DNA of 24,713 nucleotides from positions 1 through 24,713 of IMG/VR virus record IMGVR_UViG_3300007960_000176. One strand, written 5' to 3'. The stretch comes from a virus. Both the position numbers and the translations under genes were made by a program. The notes below the pieces were generated by a model. That model worked only from the letters and a program-made list of their open reading frames with translations, did no database searches and was not told where the DNA came from. Positions 1-8,227 of this stretch are shown one piece after another. How positions within the stretch are numbered: the first letter of the stretch is position 1; every line of letters starts with the position of its first letter.

Positions 1-350
1 ACGTTGCCGGAGGACAATACCAACTGATTGCTGTTGACATTCAGCCCATTGGGCGCAGACACCGCTGTCCCGTTGATCGTCAGCGTGTCAGCACTTGCGT
101 CACCGAGTGTGGTGTTGCCACTGAATGATACAGATGGACATGAAACAGATATTGAGTTTGTAAATACTAATGATGTAGCGTCTGGAAAATTTACTGGACT
201 ACCATATATAGTCATTGAAGATCCAGTAACACCAATAGATATAATTCTATTGTATGATATCCATGCAGTACCATCCCACTGCCAAGACTTACCATTGGCC
301 GTGTATACTTGTCCTATTGTTGGACTTGAAGGAAAATCTAATGCAGCCAT
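1..350 (-). CDS. tail fibre or adhesin protein, N-terminal part (runs off the left edge)
   Basis: The minus strand is open from an ATG at 350 to base 1, with no stop inside the window, so about 116 N-terminal residues are seen. A GGAG Shine-Dalgarno lies just upstream, and the start is 11 bases after the stop of the collagen-like fibre gene. The N-terminus reads MAALDFPSSPTIGQ, followed by a W-Q-W-D-G-T-A-W segment. That type of module recurs at the start of structural and fibre proteins of aquatic phages. Further on come beta-repeat-like residues of the GNTTLGDASADTLTING type, common in shaft repeats of marine phage fibres. It probably forms or decorates a distal tail fibre. The last visible 120 bases (1-120) are about 57% GC against about 37% for 121-360, which suggests a recombinational junction inside the gene. 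The function is inferred from residue patterns and position. Confidence 0.75.
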   Translation of the reverse strand, partial: MAALDFPSSPTIGQVYTANGKSWQWDGTAWISYNRIISIGVTGSSMTIYGSPVNFPDATSLVFTNSISVSCPSVSFSGNTTLGDASADTLTINGTAVSAPNGLNVNSNQLVLSSGN

Positions 351-361
351 TAATCACTCCA

Positions 362-1921
362 TTAAGAGTTTGTCAAAGTTGTAACAGCATCAACCCATTG
401 TGATGTTGTTCCATCATTATAATAAACACACAATGTCCCGCGTGTGCTGTCCCACCAAAATGGGTATGTCGATGTATCTACAGGAGGCACATCACTCATC
501 CATATTGATCCTGTTACACCTGTAGGCCCAGTTGCTCCAGTGGGGCCTGTAAGCCCTATTGGACCAGTTGGGCCTATTGGACCAGTTGGACCAAGTTGGG
601 TGTACATAACCTCAACTACTGTTAATATTATACCAGGGGAGTCTGGTGCGGCACCATCAGGTATTGTTTCTATTGATAATCCAGTATTTGTTCCTGACCA
701 AAATATCTGGACATAGTCTCCACCTCCTTCTGCAGAAGTTGCTACAAAATTAACAGTCCCAATTAACTTACCATTTGCACCACCATGCGTTTCAGGTATA
801 TCAAAGATGCTTGCTGAATATGGGTAATCAACTTCGTTATATCTGAGCCATACAGTTGCTGCCTGTATTTGCGTGTCTGTGTTAAGGAATTGAATTGAGA
901 ATGTAAATGAATATGTAGCTTGTTGTGAAAATGTTATTTTATTCCCGTCAACAATTGTAATTCCATTATATTCATTTGTTGTATTTATATTCACCACTTG
1001 TGGTGTCGCAACAGCCAAAAGTGGCTGACTAGTAGTATCGCAGAATGATCCATAATAACCATATGCGCCACCAACACCCGCGGGGCCAGTTGCCCCTACA
1101 GCCCCTTCTGGGCCTGTTGCTCCTGTTAATCCGGATGGCCCTACTGCTCCAGTATCTCCTGTCAGACCTGTTGGGCCAATTGGGCCGATTGGTCCAGTTG
1201 CACCAATCTCTCCTTGAACACCTTGAATACCTTGTATACCTTGAGGGCCAGTTGCACCAACCTCGCCTTGAGGACCAGTTGCACCTGTGTCTCCTTGTAT
1301 TCCTTGGATTCCTTGGATTCCTTGTATACCAGTAGCTCCTGTTGGGCCTACAGGGCCTACAGGGCCAGTAACACCTATTGGGCCAGTGGGCCCAACTATT
1401 TGGCCAGCATCATACCATTCTGATCCATTCCATATAAATAGATTTCCTAGATCAGTTACAATCCATGCATCATTAGGATTATTACCAGTTGCAGGTAAAT
1501 CAGCCTGTGTGGGAACTTCCCCTTTAAGGGTAATTGAAACACCCGCTGGGCCTGTGACTCCAGTTGGACCTGTCTGTCCAGCTTCTCCAATTGGGCCTGA
1601 TGGACCAGTTACTCCAACTTCTCCCTGAATGCCTTGTGGACCTACAGGCCCTGTTACACCCTGTATTCCTGTTGGCCCTATTTCGCCTTGTGGGCCTGTT
1701 TGGCCAATAGGGCCAGTTGGCCCTATATCTCCAGTAGGTCCTATTGCACCAGTAGGCCCAGGTTCGCCTTGGGGCCCAGTAGGGCCAGTAACACCTTCTG
1801 GACCAGAAGGACCAGATGGCCCAGAGGGGCCTGAAGGACCAGTGGGGCCAGGCGGCCCTTGTAGTATGTCTCCAAACTCAACAATTATTTGCGGCTTCTG
1901 TACAATGTTTAGATTAGACAT
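362..1921 (-). CDS. collagen-like modular tail fibre with C1q/TNF-like domain
   Basis: A 519-residue fibre protein in alternating modules. Residues 1-21 are a short N-terminal anchor. Residues 22-128 are Gly-X-Y collagen-like repeats rich in GPTG, and 129-176 form a small module with the W-N-G-S-E-W motif. Residues 177-284 are a second collagen block. Residues 285-442 form a beta-rich domain starting GAYGYYGSF and ending EVMYTQ, which looks like the C1q/TNF-type jelly-roll known from BclA-like and phage fibre proteins. Residues 444-471 are a third short collagen block, and 472-519 form a tip module with a [15 protein letters not shown] core. Gly-X-Y blocks would trimerise as triple helices and project the globular domains for surface recognition, at the baseplate or possibly on the virion. 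It follows a small fibre-associated gene directly and precedes another fibre gene. Confidence in a structural adhesin is high; the receptor is unknown. Confidence 0.85.
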   Translation of the reverse strand: MSNLNIVQKPQIIVEFGDILQGPPGPTGPSGPSGPSGPSGPEGVTGPTGPQGEPGPTGAIGPTGDIGPTGPIGQTGPQGEIGPTGIQGVTGPVGPQGIQGEVGVTGPSGPIGEAGQTGPTGVTGPAGVSITLKGEVPTQADLPATGNNPNDAWIVTDLGNLFIWNGSEWYDAGQIVGPTGPIGVTGPVGPVGPTGATGIQGIQGIQGIQGDTGATGPQGEVGATGPQGIQGIQGVQGEIGATGPIGPIGPTGLTGDTGAVGPSGLTGATGPEGAVGATGPAGVGGAYGYYGSFCDTTSQPLLAVATPQVVNINTTNEYNGITIVDGNKITFSQQATYSFTFSIQFLNTDTQIQAATVWLRYNEVDYPYSASIFDIPETHGGANGKLIGTVNFVATSAEGGGDYVQIFWSGTNTGLSIETIPDGAAPDSPGIILTVVEVMYTQLGPTGPIGPTGPIGLTGPTGATGPTGVTGSIWMSDVPPVDTSTYPFWWDSTRGTLCVYYNDGTTSQWVDAVTTLTNS

Positions 1922-2275
1922 TTAAACACCGCCCAATATAATAGTAGGCTGTGGGCCTGTTACATGCTTAACAACCTGTACTATAAAAGTTGGTATGTAA
2001 AGAATATTTCCGCTATAATCAAATCTTATATCACAGTACAAAGTTCCAATTGGCCACTGTTCTGTATGCTCAGCACTCTTGAAAAGAAGTAATGGCCACT
2101 TAGTTGATGGCTCAACAGGAGCATTGAGAGTGACATCAAGAGCTTCAACTAAAACTCCAGCATTATTTCTAATTTCAGAGGTAGCAGTCCAAACGCCATC
2201 AGGCAATGATGCATAACCCGCTTGTGAGAAAGTTGCGCCCTGCTTTATATAAATTGTTGGTGTTGGTATCGCCAT
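1922..2275 (-). CDS. small fibre-associated structural protein (BppU N-terminal-like)
   Basis: A protein of 117 residues if started at the ATG at 2275 ([16 protein letters not shown]). This start lies 1 base after the tail fibre stop and has GGGGAT upstream. A start 13 codons earlier (2314) would overlap the fibre gene by 38 bases and is less likely. The pattern is a hydrophobic N-terminal strand, then [28 protein letters not shown], and a closing strand ending KHVTGPQP. It resembles the small beta-sandwich proteins (N-terminal BppU-type domains) found next to tail-fibre genes of many phages, where they attach or brace fibres. I infer a baseplate or fibre connector. No catalytic motif is visible. 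The family assignment rests on pattern memory only. Confidence 0.65.
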   Translation of the reverse strand: MAIPTPTIYIKQGATFSQAGYASLPDGVWTATSEIRNNAGVLVEALDVTLNAPVEPSTKWPLLLFKSAEHTEQWPIGTLYCDIRFDYSGNILYIPTFIVQVVKHVTGPQPTIILGGV

Positions 2276-2276
2276 A

Positions 2277-3350
2277 TTAATATCCCCATGCAACCCAATT
2301 GGCTGATGTGACACCTCTTACTTGAGGAGTTGTTGTTGAAACAATACCATTCAGAAATGCATATGGGGCAAAGATTTTGATCTTATCATTTGTGCTACCT
2401 TGCCCAATGGCATAAGGTACACACCCATTGCCAACATCTGAAACAACACCGCCAATATATGTAATTGGCCAAGGTATGGAAAGATTAACATTGACAACTG
2501 CTGATCCAGCAGGAATGTTGGCAATTCCGCCCCATTGTATGATTAACCCATTTGCTATTTTCTGATAACCTTGTTGCTGCAAAGCTGCTGAAAAGTCAGC
2601 ATAAAATGTCTTTGCATCAATCTGCTGTTGTACAGAATATTGTACGCCAGAAAGATAGCCCACTTCCGCTGAAGTTGCAGTGCTGGTACTTAGATTGCCT
2701 GAAGAATCAGTTATAACTGCCCTAGACTGATTTAGCAGAGCTTGTTTCTGCATGCCAAGCGGGTTGTATAGTCTCCAAGTAGAATCATAAGAATTATACA
2801 CACAGCATATTGGCGTATTTGCAGGGAGCTGTCCAGAAACTAAATTCGATCCATCTGCATTTCTTATATTTCTGGCACCAAGCCCATTAAGATTAAGAGT
2901 TGGTGATAAACTGCTATTTGAATTCAAAGTCCAGAATATACACATCATACCTGTGTAATATGCAGTTTCATGCTGTGGCGTATTTACAACATATGCATTA
3001 ATTGCACCAGTGTCTATTCCTGAAAATGGCTGCACAAATTGGTTATATGTAGCAGCAGTCGCTTCATTCGCGCATAGATCATTAACATTCCAAGAACGTG
3101 CAACTGTTCCTTCTCTACCCCTTGCAACTGTAAGAGAATCAGATGATCTTGATGTCACGTGCACAATTTCAATATCTGTATTAGGTGAAGCAGCACTGGT
3201 TATTGTCAATCTAAAAAATTGATCACCAGTTGGGCTTGGAAAGCTGCTTCCAGTTCCTGGTGCAATATTTATAGTTGTTGCACCTGCATCTATAGAATTT
3301 GCTAGCGTACTATAAGCATTATTGGCATATAATTCAATAGTTGTTGCCAT
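2277..3350 (-). CDS. tail fibre protein with gp53-like C-terminal tip
   Basis: A 357-residue protein. The N-terminal ~105 residues (YANNAYSTLANSI, TTINIAPGTGSSFPSP, SLTVARGREGTVARSW) match a module common at the virion-proximal end of phage tail fibres. The middle has short beta repeats and a segment TSAEVGYLSGVQYSVQQQID that recurs in fibre shafts. The C-terminus (QKIANGLIIQWGGI near residue 265, ending NWVAWGY) matches the receptor-binding tip of gp53/P2-H-like fibres. This is the probable main receptor-binding fibre, attached below the DUF2612/gpI-like baseplate protein encoded just upstream. The domain reading is good; the receptor cannot be told. Confidence 0.85.
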   Translation of the reverse strand: MATTIELYANNAYSTLANSIDAGATTINIAPGTGSSFPSPTGDQFFRLTITSAASPNTDIEIVHVTSRSSDSLTVARGREGTVARSWNVNDLCANEATAATYNQFVQPFSGIDTGAINAYVVNTPQHETAYYTGMMCIFWTLNSNSSLSPTLNLNGLGARNIRNADGSNLVSGQLPANTPICCVYNSYDSTWRLYNPLGMQKQALLNQSRAVITDSSGNLSTSTATSAEVGYLSGVQYSVQQQIDAKTFYADFSAALQQQGYQKIANGLIIQWGGIANIPAGSAVVNVNLSIPWPITYIGGVVSDVGNGCVPYAIGQGSTNDKIKIFAPYAFLNGIVSTTTPQVRGVTSANWVAWGY

Positions 3351-3359
3351 AAATATCCC

Positions 3360-4034
3360 TTATGTGTTAATTGTTACATTATATGCAAATCTAAATGGTA
3401 AACACAATATCCCTCCTTCCACTGCAAGTTGAAAATAATTAGCAACTGGATTTATCGCATTATTAACAACAATATTGCAAGTTGTTAGAGGTGTTGTACC
3501 ATTATCAAATGTTACACTTATATCTGGTGTAAATGGCGCTGATGCATCAGCACCTTCTATGCCAGCTAGGAATCTATATATCCTTCTTTTCAGCCAAGGT
3601 ATCGAGAAGTCAAAACCATCACCTTTATAAAACCACCACGTTAAAACCTTTTTATAGATTTCATCTGGGGTATTATAGTTTACAGAAGTTTTGTACACTT
3701 GAGTAGAGCCAATTGCAGAGGCTATATTCGGAGTTGGTATTTGTGCAGACCCGCGATGCTTTACAGCAGCTATTTGGCCAAATGTTGCATCAATAGATTC
3801 TGATTGAAATACCGGCCTTTGAACTCCATAAATGCCTTCGCCTGCCCAATCAAGAAGATCACCACTCAATCCTGTATATATAGGAAGATTGATATTATTG
3901 AACCAATCAAGATAATCTTGTGCCAAACTATTGTATGCATCAATTAATGCAGGGAGATCCTGATCATTCTGATACTGAAAATACAAATAACTTGGCAATA
4001 TACCAGTTACATTAGTTACAGAAGTTGGAAGCAT
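3360..4034 (-). CDS. DUF2612-like baseplate/tail protein (gpI-like position)
   Basis: A 224-residue protein 1 base after baseplate J. N-terminal helices (DQDLPALIDAYNSLAQDYLDWF) are followed by SGDLLDWAGEGIYGVQRP and IYKKVLTWWFYKGDGF. The signature 'disc of equilibrium, then LLDW..G..YG..RP' is typical of DUF2612 tail proteins. These occupy the place of P2 gpI and link the J ring of the baseplate to the fibres. The order J, this gene, fibre fits that role exactly. No enzymatic motif is seen. Confidence 0.8.
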   Translation of the reverse strand: MLPTSVTNVTGILPSYLYFQYQNDQDLPALIDAYNSLAQDYLDWFNNINLPIYTGLSGDLLDWAGEGIYGVQRPVFQSESIDATFGQIAAVKHRGSAQIPTPNIASAIGSTQVYKTSVNYNTPDEIYKKVLTWWFYKGDGFDFSIPWLKRRIYRFLAGIEGADASAPFTPDISVTFDNGTTPLTTCNIVVNNAINPVANYFQLAVEGGILCLPFRFAYNVTINT

Positions 4035-4035
4035 A

Positions 4036-5229
4036 TCAACCTCTTACAGTTGTTATATCTTCAGAGCCAGCATAGAAATAGCCTTCTTGATCACCAAGAA
4101 CAATTCCAGTATCAGTTTCTGGAGGAATTATAAAACCGTCAATATATACAAGAACTTCAATATTAATCACATATGCAGGAGGCAGCACGCTTTTAATTGA
4201 CTCTTGGAAAACATATTGGATCTCATATATATTTATTGGTTGCCCAGGTCCAAGCCCATTAATATAGTCTGCTATTGGTTGTGAGCAAAGAGAGTTTATC
4301 GTCTCATTGCTTATCAAATTTGTATTGTTTGTATTCCATGTAATCTGAACTCCTGCAAGTTGCTGTACTGGAATGATAAACGTCAGCACATATGAATCTG
4401 GAACATCATATATTGTAACATCAACAGTTGTTCCGCCAGCCGTGGCACCACCTAAGATACCAGGGTCACCACAAGATTGCCATATTGCATATGCAACTTC
4501 TTGGGGATCTCCACCTTTAACTATCACCTTCCAAGTATCTGACCTTTGTTGAACAGATACCAAATGGCTGACAACTCCTGATACATTTTTAATATAAGTT
4601 TTAATTGCCTGAGCCATGCCGGTTGCAGCAATTTTACCAGCATCCATCACTGCCTTTCTATACTCCTCAGGCGTTTGCGCCTCTTGAGGAGGAATTCCGA
4701 CTGCCGGGTTATTAACACTTATTATAACTCCGCTTGGGATGGAAGAAACGATATTTATTACAGTATTAGCTGGAACACTCCATGTCCCGCTGACAGAGGC
4801 AATGCAATATACCTGTTCGCTATATCCCAGAGAGTTTATGACAGTTGAGCTCTGTGTAACATATTGGTAACTTCCATCTGATACAATTACACCAGCATCA
4901 ATAACATATCCAGGAGTACCAGAAAACACAACATTAACACTAACATTATCTGCTTGAGATTGGCTAACTCCATATATCCTGCCAAGCTGATTTAGCATAA
5001 ATAGATTTGCACCATAAGGTGAAATGCTATTTATTGTTTCAACTCTTGCTTGATCTATAATTGTAAGTGCGCCAACATCAGTTGATACAATATCTTCAAT
5101 TAGTGTGCCAGGCAGATTTGTAGTTAGCCCTGGATTTGAAGCAGTAGCAATATCAACTAGCTGATCGCGGAGAACAGCAGGTGATGTTGCAACAGCGCCA
5201 CTTTCACTCATTATCACTGGTATAGACAT
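4036..5229 (-). CDS. baseplate J-like protein (baseplate wedge)
   Basis: A 397-residue protein lying between the gp25-like wedge and DUF2612 genes, with 1-2 base gaps. It shows the Baseplate_J order: an N-terminal region LVDIATASNPGLTTNLPGTL, a beta domain with FSGTPGYVIDAGVIVSDGSY, a long linker with QEAQTPEEYRKAVMDAG, and a core with VKGGDPQEVAYAIWQSCGDPG. This family (P2 gpJ, T4 gp6) forms the ring of the baseplate that opens when the sheath contracts. The length is within the usual range. Assignment is confident. Confidence 0.92.
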   Translation of the reverse strand: MSIPVIMSESGAVATSPAVLRDQLVDIATASNPGLTTNLPGTLIEDIVSTDVGALTIIDQARVETINSISPYGANLFMLNQLGRIYGVSQSQADNVSVNVVFSGTPGYVIDAGVIVSDGSYQYVTQSSTVINSLGYSEQVYCIASVSGTWSVPANTVINIVSSIPSGVIISVNNPAVGIPPQEAQTPEEYRKAVMDAGKIAATGMAQAIKTYIKNVSGVVSHLVSVQQRSDTWKVIVKGGDPQEVAYAIWQSCGDPGILGGATAGGTTVDVTIYDVPDSYVLTFIIPVQQLAGVQITWNTNNTNLISNETINSLCSQPIADYINGLGPGQPINIYEIQYVFQESIKSVLPPAYVINIEVLVYIDGFIIPPETDTGIVLGDQEGYFYAGSEDITTVRG

Positions 5230-5231
5230 AA

Positions 5232-5594
5232 TTAAATTGGAATTGTAAGAGATATTGAAGAGCCAGCCTGAGTTATAATCCCAACATTATATACAGGTGT
5301 TGGAGATCCATATTCATTTACAGCGTTAACTTTCTGAACTCTAAGCATTGCAAAAAATGAAGCATATCTTTGTTGCATCAATGAAACATTCAAATCAGGA
5401 AATAGCTGATTTAACACTGATTGGATAGCTGGAATGCCATAGTCTGCATAAAATGGAGATTCATTTGTCTGTAGTTGGAGAACTTGTGCAAATGCAGTTA
5501 CATATACTCCATCATTGAATCCAGAGGAATCAGTAGACACCTCTTTCCAGACATAATCCCCATTAATGTCATATTCTCTTCCCCACACTCTCAT
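5232..5594 (-). CDS. gp25/gpW-like baseplate wedge protein
   Basis: A 120-residue protein between spike and baseplate J. It starts at 5594 in a TAATG overlap with the spike stop. The segment LQLQTNESPFYADYGIPAIQSVLNQLFPD matches the gp25-like pattern, in which a conserved acidic or polar turn docks the first sheath ring, followed by the amphipathic region MQQRYASFFAMLRVQKVNAV. Its size and its place before gene J match P2 gpW and T4 gp25. It would nucleate sheath assembly on the baseplate. No other function is suggested. Confidence 0.82.
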   Translation of the reverse strand: MRVWGREYDINGDYVWKEVSTDSSGFNDGVYVTAFAQVLQLQTNESPFYADYGIPAIQSVLNQLFPDLNVSLMQQRYASFFAMLRVQKVNAVNEYGSPTPVYNVGIITQAGSSISLTIPI

Positions 5595-6226
5595 TAGTTT
5601 ACCCCTCCAGTATTTCCCGCTCCTGGCTCTACTCCAGAGTGAGTGTGTGCCATATACTCTTCTCCATTTATTATCAGCGTACCAGTAACCTTCACCTCGC
5701 CATTTGATATTTCAATGCTTGAATCTCCATTAACCATTTTTGCCATTGTTTGGCTTATAATTAATGTGCTGTGAGTTTCTTCATTGGAATAATCAAATAA
5801 CACTACACCGTCAGGCCCATATATAACTGTAGCATTTGGATTTGGCGTTTCAAATTTATTCCTATTCATAATAGGAGCAAACATGAGCACAGTATTCAAA
5901 TTTGATGATGGTGAAAAATCAGGTTGCCTAGATTTGCCGCCAGATATTGATATAAGATCAGTATCTGCTGAAATAGTTACGCCTGGATCACCTACTTGTA
6001 TTGGGTACCTAATATACTCCCAACACATAACAGGTATTGTTATCTGAGGTAGATTAAATGGAGTGTTTTCAACTTCAAAATTAACAGTAACTAACCCCTT
6101 AACATTATCAACTTCGACAACAGTGCAAGGAATCTGAAATCCATCCCGCTGTTGCGCTGCATCTATACGATAGTCAACAATTGATACTAGATTCTCAGCA
6201 ACTGGAAACCTCTTTGAAAAATCCAT
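5594..6226 (-). CDS. baseplate spike protein (gp138 N-terminal/OB-fold type)
   Basis: A 210-residue protein. Residues ~30-110 read as an OB-fold domain of the gp138 type (QIPCTVVEVDNVKGLVTVNF, IPVMCWEYIRYPIQVGDPG). Residues ~140-190 form a short beta-helix with alternating hydrophobics. The C-terminus carries MAHTHSGVEPGAGNTGG, with the HxH pair at residues 194 and 196. In gpV and Mu gp45 type spikes such histidines bind an iron ion at the tip. The trimer would puncture the outer membrane when the tail contracts. It sits directly after the baseplate plug gene and before the wedge gene, the usual order. Assignment is confident. Confidence 0.9.
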   Translation of the reverse strand: MDFSKRFPVAENLVSIVDYRIDAAQQRDGFQIPCTVVEVDNVKGLVTVNFEVENTPFNLPQITIPVMCWEYIRYPIQVGDPGVTISADTDLISISGGKSRQPDFSPSSNLNTVLMFAPIMNRNKFETPNPNATVIYGPDGVVLFDYSNEETHSTLIISQTMAKMVNGDSSIEISNGEVKVTGTLIINGEEYMAHTHSGVEPGAGNTGGVN

Positions 6227-6486
6227 TATGGCAACACCTGCATAACTGAATCTTCTTGATTGTAGTACAAGATGCTATTGAAATATCCATATAGCATATT
6301 AATGTTATAGTCACTACTAATCAGCGCAGTATTCAGAATTATATTGCCAGATGAATCATAAATAGCAATATACAATCTCTGTGAAAAAGCCATCCAATAA
6401 ATTGATGCACTATATGAATTGTCATCAAGTTGCAGATTATATTGCTGGGCCTTTTGGCTTTGCTGCTGCACTACATAATTAGTCAT
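6226..6486 (-). CDS. small baseplate plug-like protein (Pam3 gp18-like)
   Basis: An 86-residue protein that begins at 6486 in a TAATG overlap with the upstream stop and ends in the first base of the spike ATG. It is all-beta in appearance: QYNLQLDDNSYSASIYWMAF, RLYIAIYDSSGNIILNTALI, then a Y/N-rich C-terminal half. The pattern, size and position next to the spike match the 'baseplate plug' family described for cyanophage Pam3 (gp18 type), which seals the hub near the spike. Assignment is by pattern and context. Confidence 0.7.
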   Translation of the reverse strand: MTNYVVQQQSQKAQQYNLQLDDNSYSASIYWMAFSQRLYIAIYDSSGNIILNTALISSDYNINMLYGYFNSILYYNQEDSVMQVLP

Positions 6487-7178
6487 TATTGGTAACCAAA
6501 TACATTCTGTGATGCTTTCTGCATGACTCCGCTCCAGTTTAGTGACCCACTAGCATCAGGAAGAAAAGTGCCTCCATCAGTGAGTAAACTAGTAGCAGCG
6601 TTTTCAACAGTATTGAATCCTGGAAAAGTTAGAAGAGGCTGAACAAAATCCCATTGATATGCCCATTGTGATTGATTTGTTTCATCAGTTGAAACATCAG
6701 ATATTTGCGTCAGCAAACAATTGGTGTATATCCATGAAGGTGTAACAACTATATAAGTTCCGCCTAAATTTGTATGAACATCAAGCATGGATTTCATAGC
6801 GGACATAGTAGCCAGCTTTGTTGGAAACGGAGTTCCTTGTCCAGCTGGAGCCACCATTAACATGGATACATTTAGAGGCTGCTGGATCTGTGCATTAGCA
6901 GCAATCTGCTGCGTAAAGAATGGGTACATCGCAACTTCATTCTTTATAAGAGTGCTTCCAGGGACTGGTCTAAAATTAGCAAAATACTGACTTGGCATCT
7001 CGCCAGTTGTCGCCAAAGATGCAATCTCTCTTAAACCTACTGCTTCTGTAATGGCGATAATTGGCATATACCCGCCAATAGAATTCGCAATTCCATTGGT
7101 CAATATAATTGGGCTTGCTTGATTGGCAAGAGAGAAAATCTCAGAAGTTGCTGATGAGACAAGGCTGCTAAAACTCAT
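6486..7178 (-). CDS. baseplate hub-region tail protein
   Basis: A protein of 230 residues when started at the ATG at 7178, which forms an ATGA overlap with the preceding gene. An upstream ATG at 7217 would add 13 residues and overlap more, without a better ribosome site. Visible segments are YMPIIAITEAVG, YFANFRPVPGSTLIKNEVAMYPFFTQQ, and a conserved-looking core with LGGTYIVVTPSWIYTNCLLTQISDVS followed by QWAYQWDFVQPLLTF. In similar phages a protein of this kind sits between the tape measure/hub and the plug and probably forms part of the central hub or tail-tube adaptor. I do not recognise a named family with certainty. Confidence 0.72.
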   Translation of the reverse strand: MSFSSLVSSATSEIFSLANQASPIILTNGIANSIGGYMPIIAITEAVGLREIASLATTGEMPSQYFANFRPVPGSTLIKNEVAMYPFFTQQIAANAQIQQPLNVSMLMVAPAGQGTPFPTKLATMSAMKSMLDVHTNLGGTYIVVTPSWIYTNCLLTQISDVSTDETNQSQWAYQWDFVQPLLTFPGFNTVENAATSLLTDGGTFLPDASGSLNWSGVMQKASQNVFGYQ

Positions 7179-8227
7179 GCTTTTATAACACCAACTGAAG
7201 TTAAATAAGTTGCCCATCCCTGGGCTGAGTCATCCCTGAACTTTCCAATATGCCTGACTTGCTTGATTCTTAATTCTGCAGTAGATGCAGTTAATGGCTT
7301 ATCCTGTGCGCCAGCAACTGATCCTACATTTTTGGAAATAAGAGTGCTTATGTTTGGGAACTTGACTGATAATGGCATCAGCAAATCTGCCCTCAGCGGA
7401 TGTATTGATTGCACATCCAGGCCTTGTGGGGAGTATATTGATGGCTGTCCAATAAAATCTTCAACCTTTAATTGAACTATAGAGCTATTGGAATAATCAT
7501 CAAAAATAAGAACTGTATCAAATGATTTAAAAATCATATTGACGCCATTATATTTTTGAATCTGTCCACTTATAGGTGGATTGACAATCTTTGTTGTGAG
7601 TCTTTTTAAATATTTGCTAAAATCAGCAAAGGTGGTGTGCTGATTAGTTATTGCGCTATCTGTATTATTTTTAATTCTTGGATCTACATCACCAATTAAT
7701 TTAAGTCCAAGAGGTGATGATAATGTTTCTTTAACAGCATCAATAAATGATTGGCCAATCTGCCAATTAAACAAATAATTTTTAGGGCTGTTTGGAACAC
7801 CAGTATCAGGTAAACCAATATCAGGATTACCAACAACAGTAGGAACAATTATGAAGTCCATAACCATTTCAGTGCCCATATAGTTAGGGATACACGCTTG
7901 TACATATCCAAAACCTATAGAGCCAGATTGCTGCTGATTTGCTAATTTAAACCCATTAAAGCCATTGTTTATAAAACCGCCAAAGATTTCAACCTTGGTC
8001 CATTGATATGCTCTTGCTTGCTGACATATTTCAAGCGGGACATTTCTTATGCGAAGGTGAGTTGCTGGGCCTATATAATGGCCCATTGCATTTACAATAT
8101 CAAATTCAACTTCTAGTGCGCCTGGGTTTGGCATACCAAACTGATCAAGACTAGTATATACATATGGAATACGGCTATTGTATCCAGAGTATATAGTTCT
8201 AGTGAATTTGATTGTATACCATCGCAT
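7175..8227 (-). CDS. baseplate hub-like structural protein
   Basis: A 350-residue protein starting at 8227, on the last base of the tape-measure stop. The N-terminal third contains LEVEFDIVNAMGHYIG, LRIRNVPLEICQQA and WTKVEIFGGF. This strand-and-loop order resembles the first domain of the T4 gp27/Mu gp44 class of hubs, which starts from a tube-like fold and reports on small local deformations. The middle, SFIDAVKETLSSPLGLKLIGDVD, fits the second hub domain. Position after the tape measure and before plug and spike agrees. The hub would join tube to spike; assignment to the hub class is an inference. Confidence 0.7.
   Translation of the reverse strand: MRWYTIKFTRTIYSGYNSRIPYVYTSLDQFGMPNPGALEVEFDIVNAMGHYIGPATHLRIRNVPLEICQQARAYQWTKVEIFGGFINNGFNGFKLANQQQSGSIGFGYVQACIPNYMGTEMVMDFIIVPTVVGNPDIGLPDTGVPNSPKNYLFNWQIGQSFIDAVKETLSSPLGLKLIGDVDPRIKNNTDSAITNQHTTFADFSKYLKRLTTKIVNPPISGQIQKYNGVNMIFKSFDTVLIFDDYSNSSIVQLKVEDFIGQPSIYSPQGLDVQSIHPLRADLLMPLSVKFPNISTLISKNVGSVAGAQDKPLTASTAELRIKQVRHIGKFRDDSAQGWATYLTSVGVIKA

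Noticed and set aside
28-384. Plus-strand ORF of 118 codons at the left edge
   Set aside because: It is antisense to the minus-strand fibre ORF (1-350), which has a good ribosome site and fibre-like motifs.
1081-1820. Short tandem repeats resembling a CRISPR or minisatellite
   Set aside because: The periodicity is of 9-base Gly-X-Y codons in a continuous reading frame, with no repeat-spacer structure.
1629-1925. Plus-strand collagen-like ORF with G-P-x repeats (also 444-716 and 1287-1628)
   Set aside because: Antisense copy of the collagen fibre. Gly-Pro codons read as Gly-Pro on the other strand, and no ribosome sites are present.
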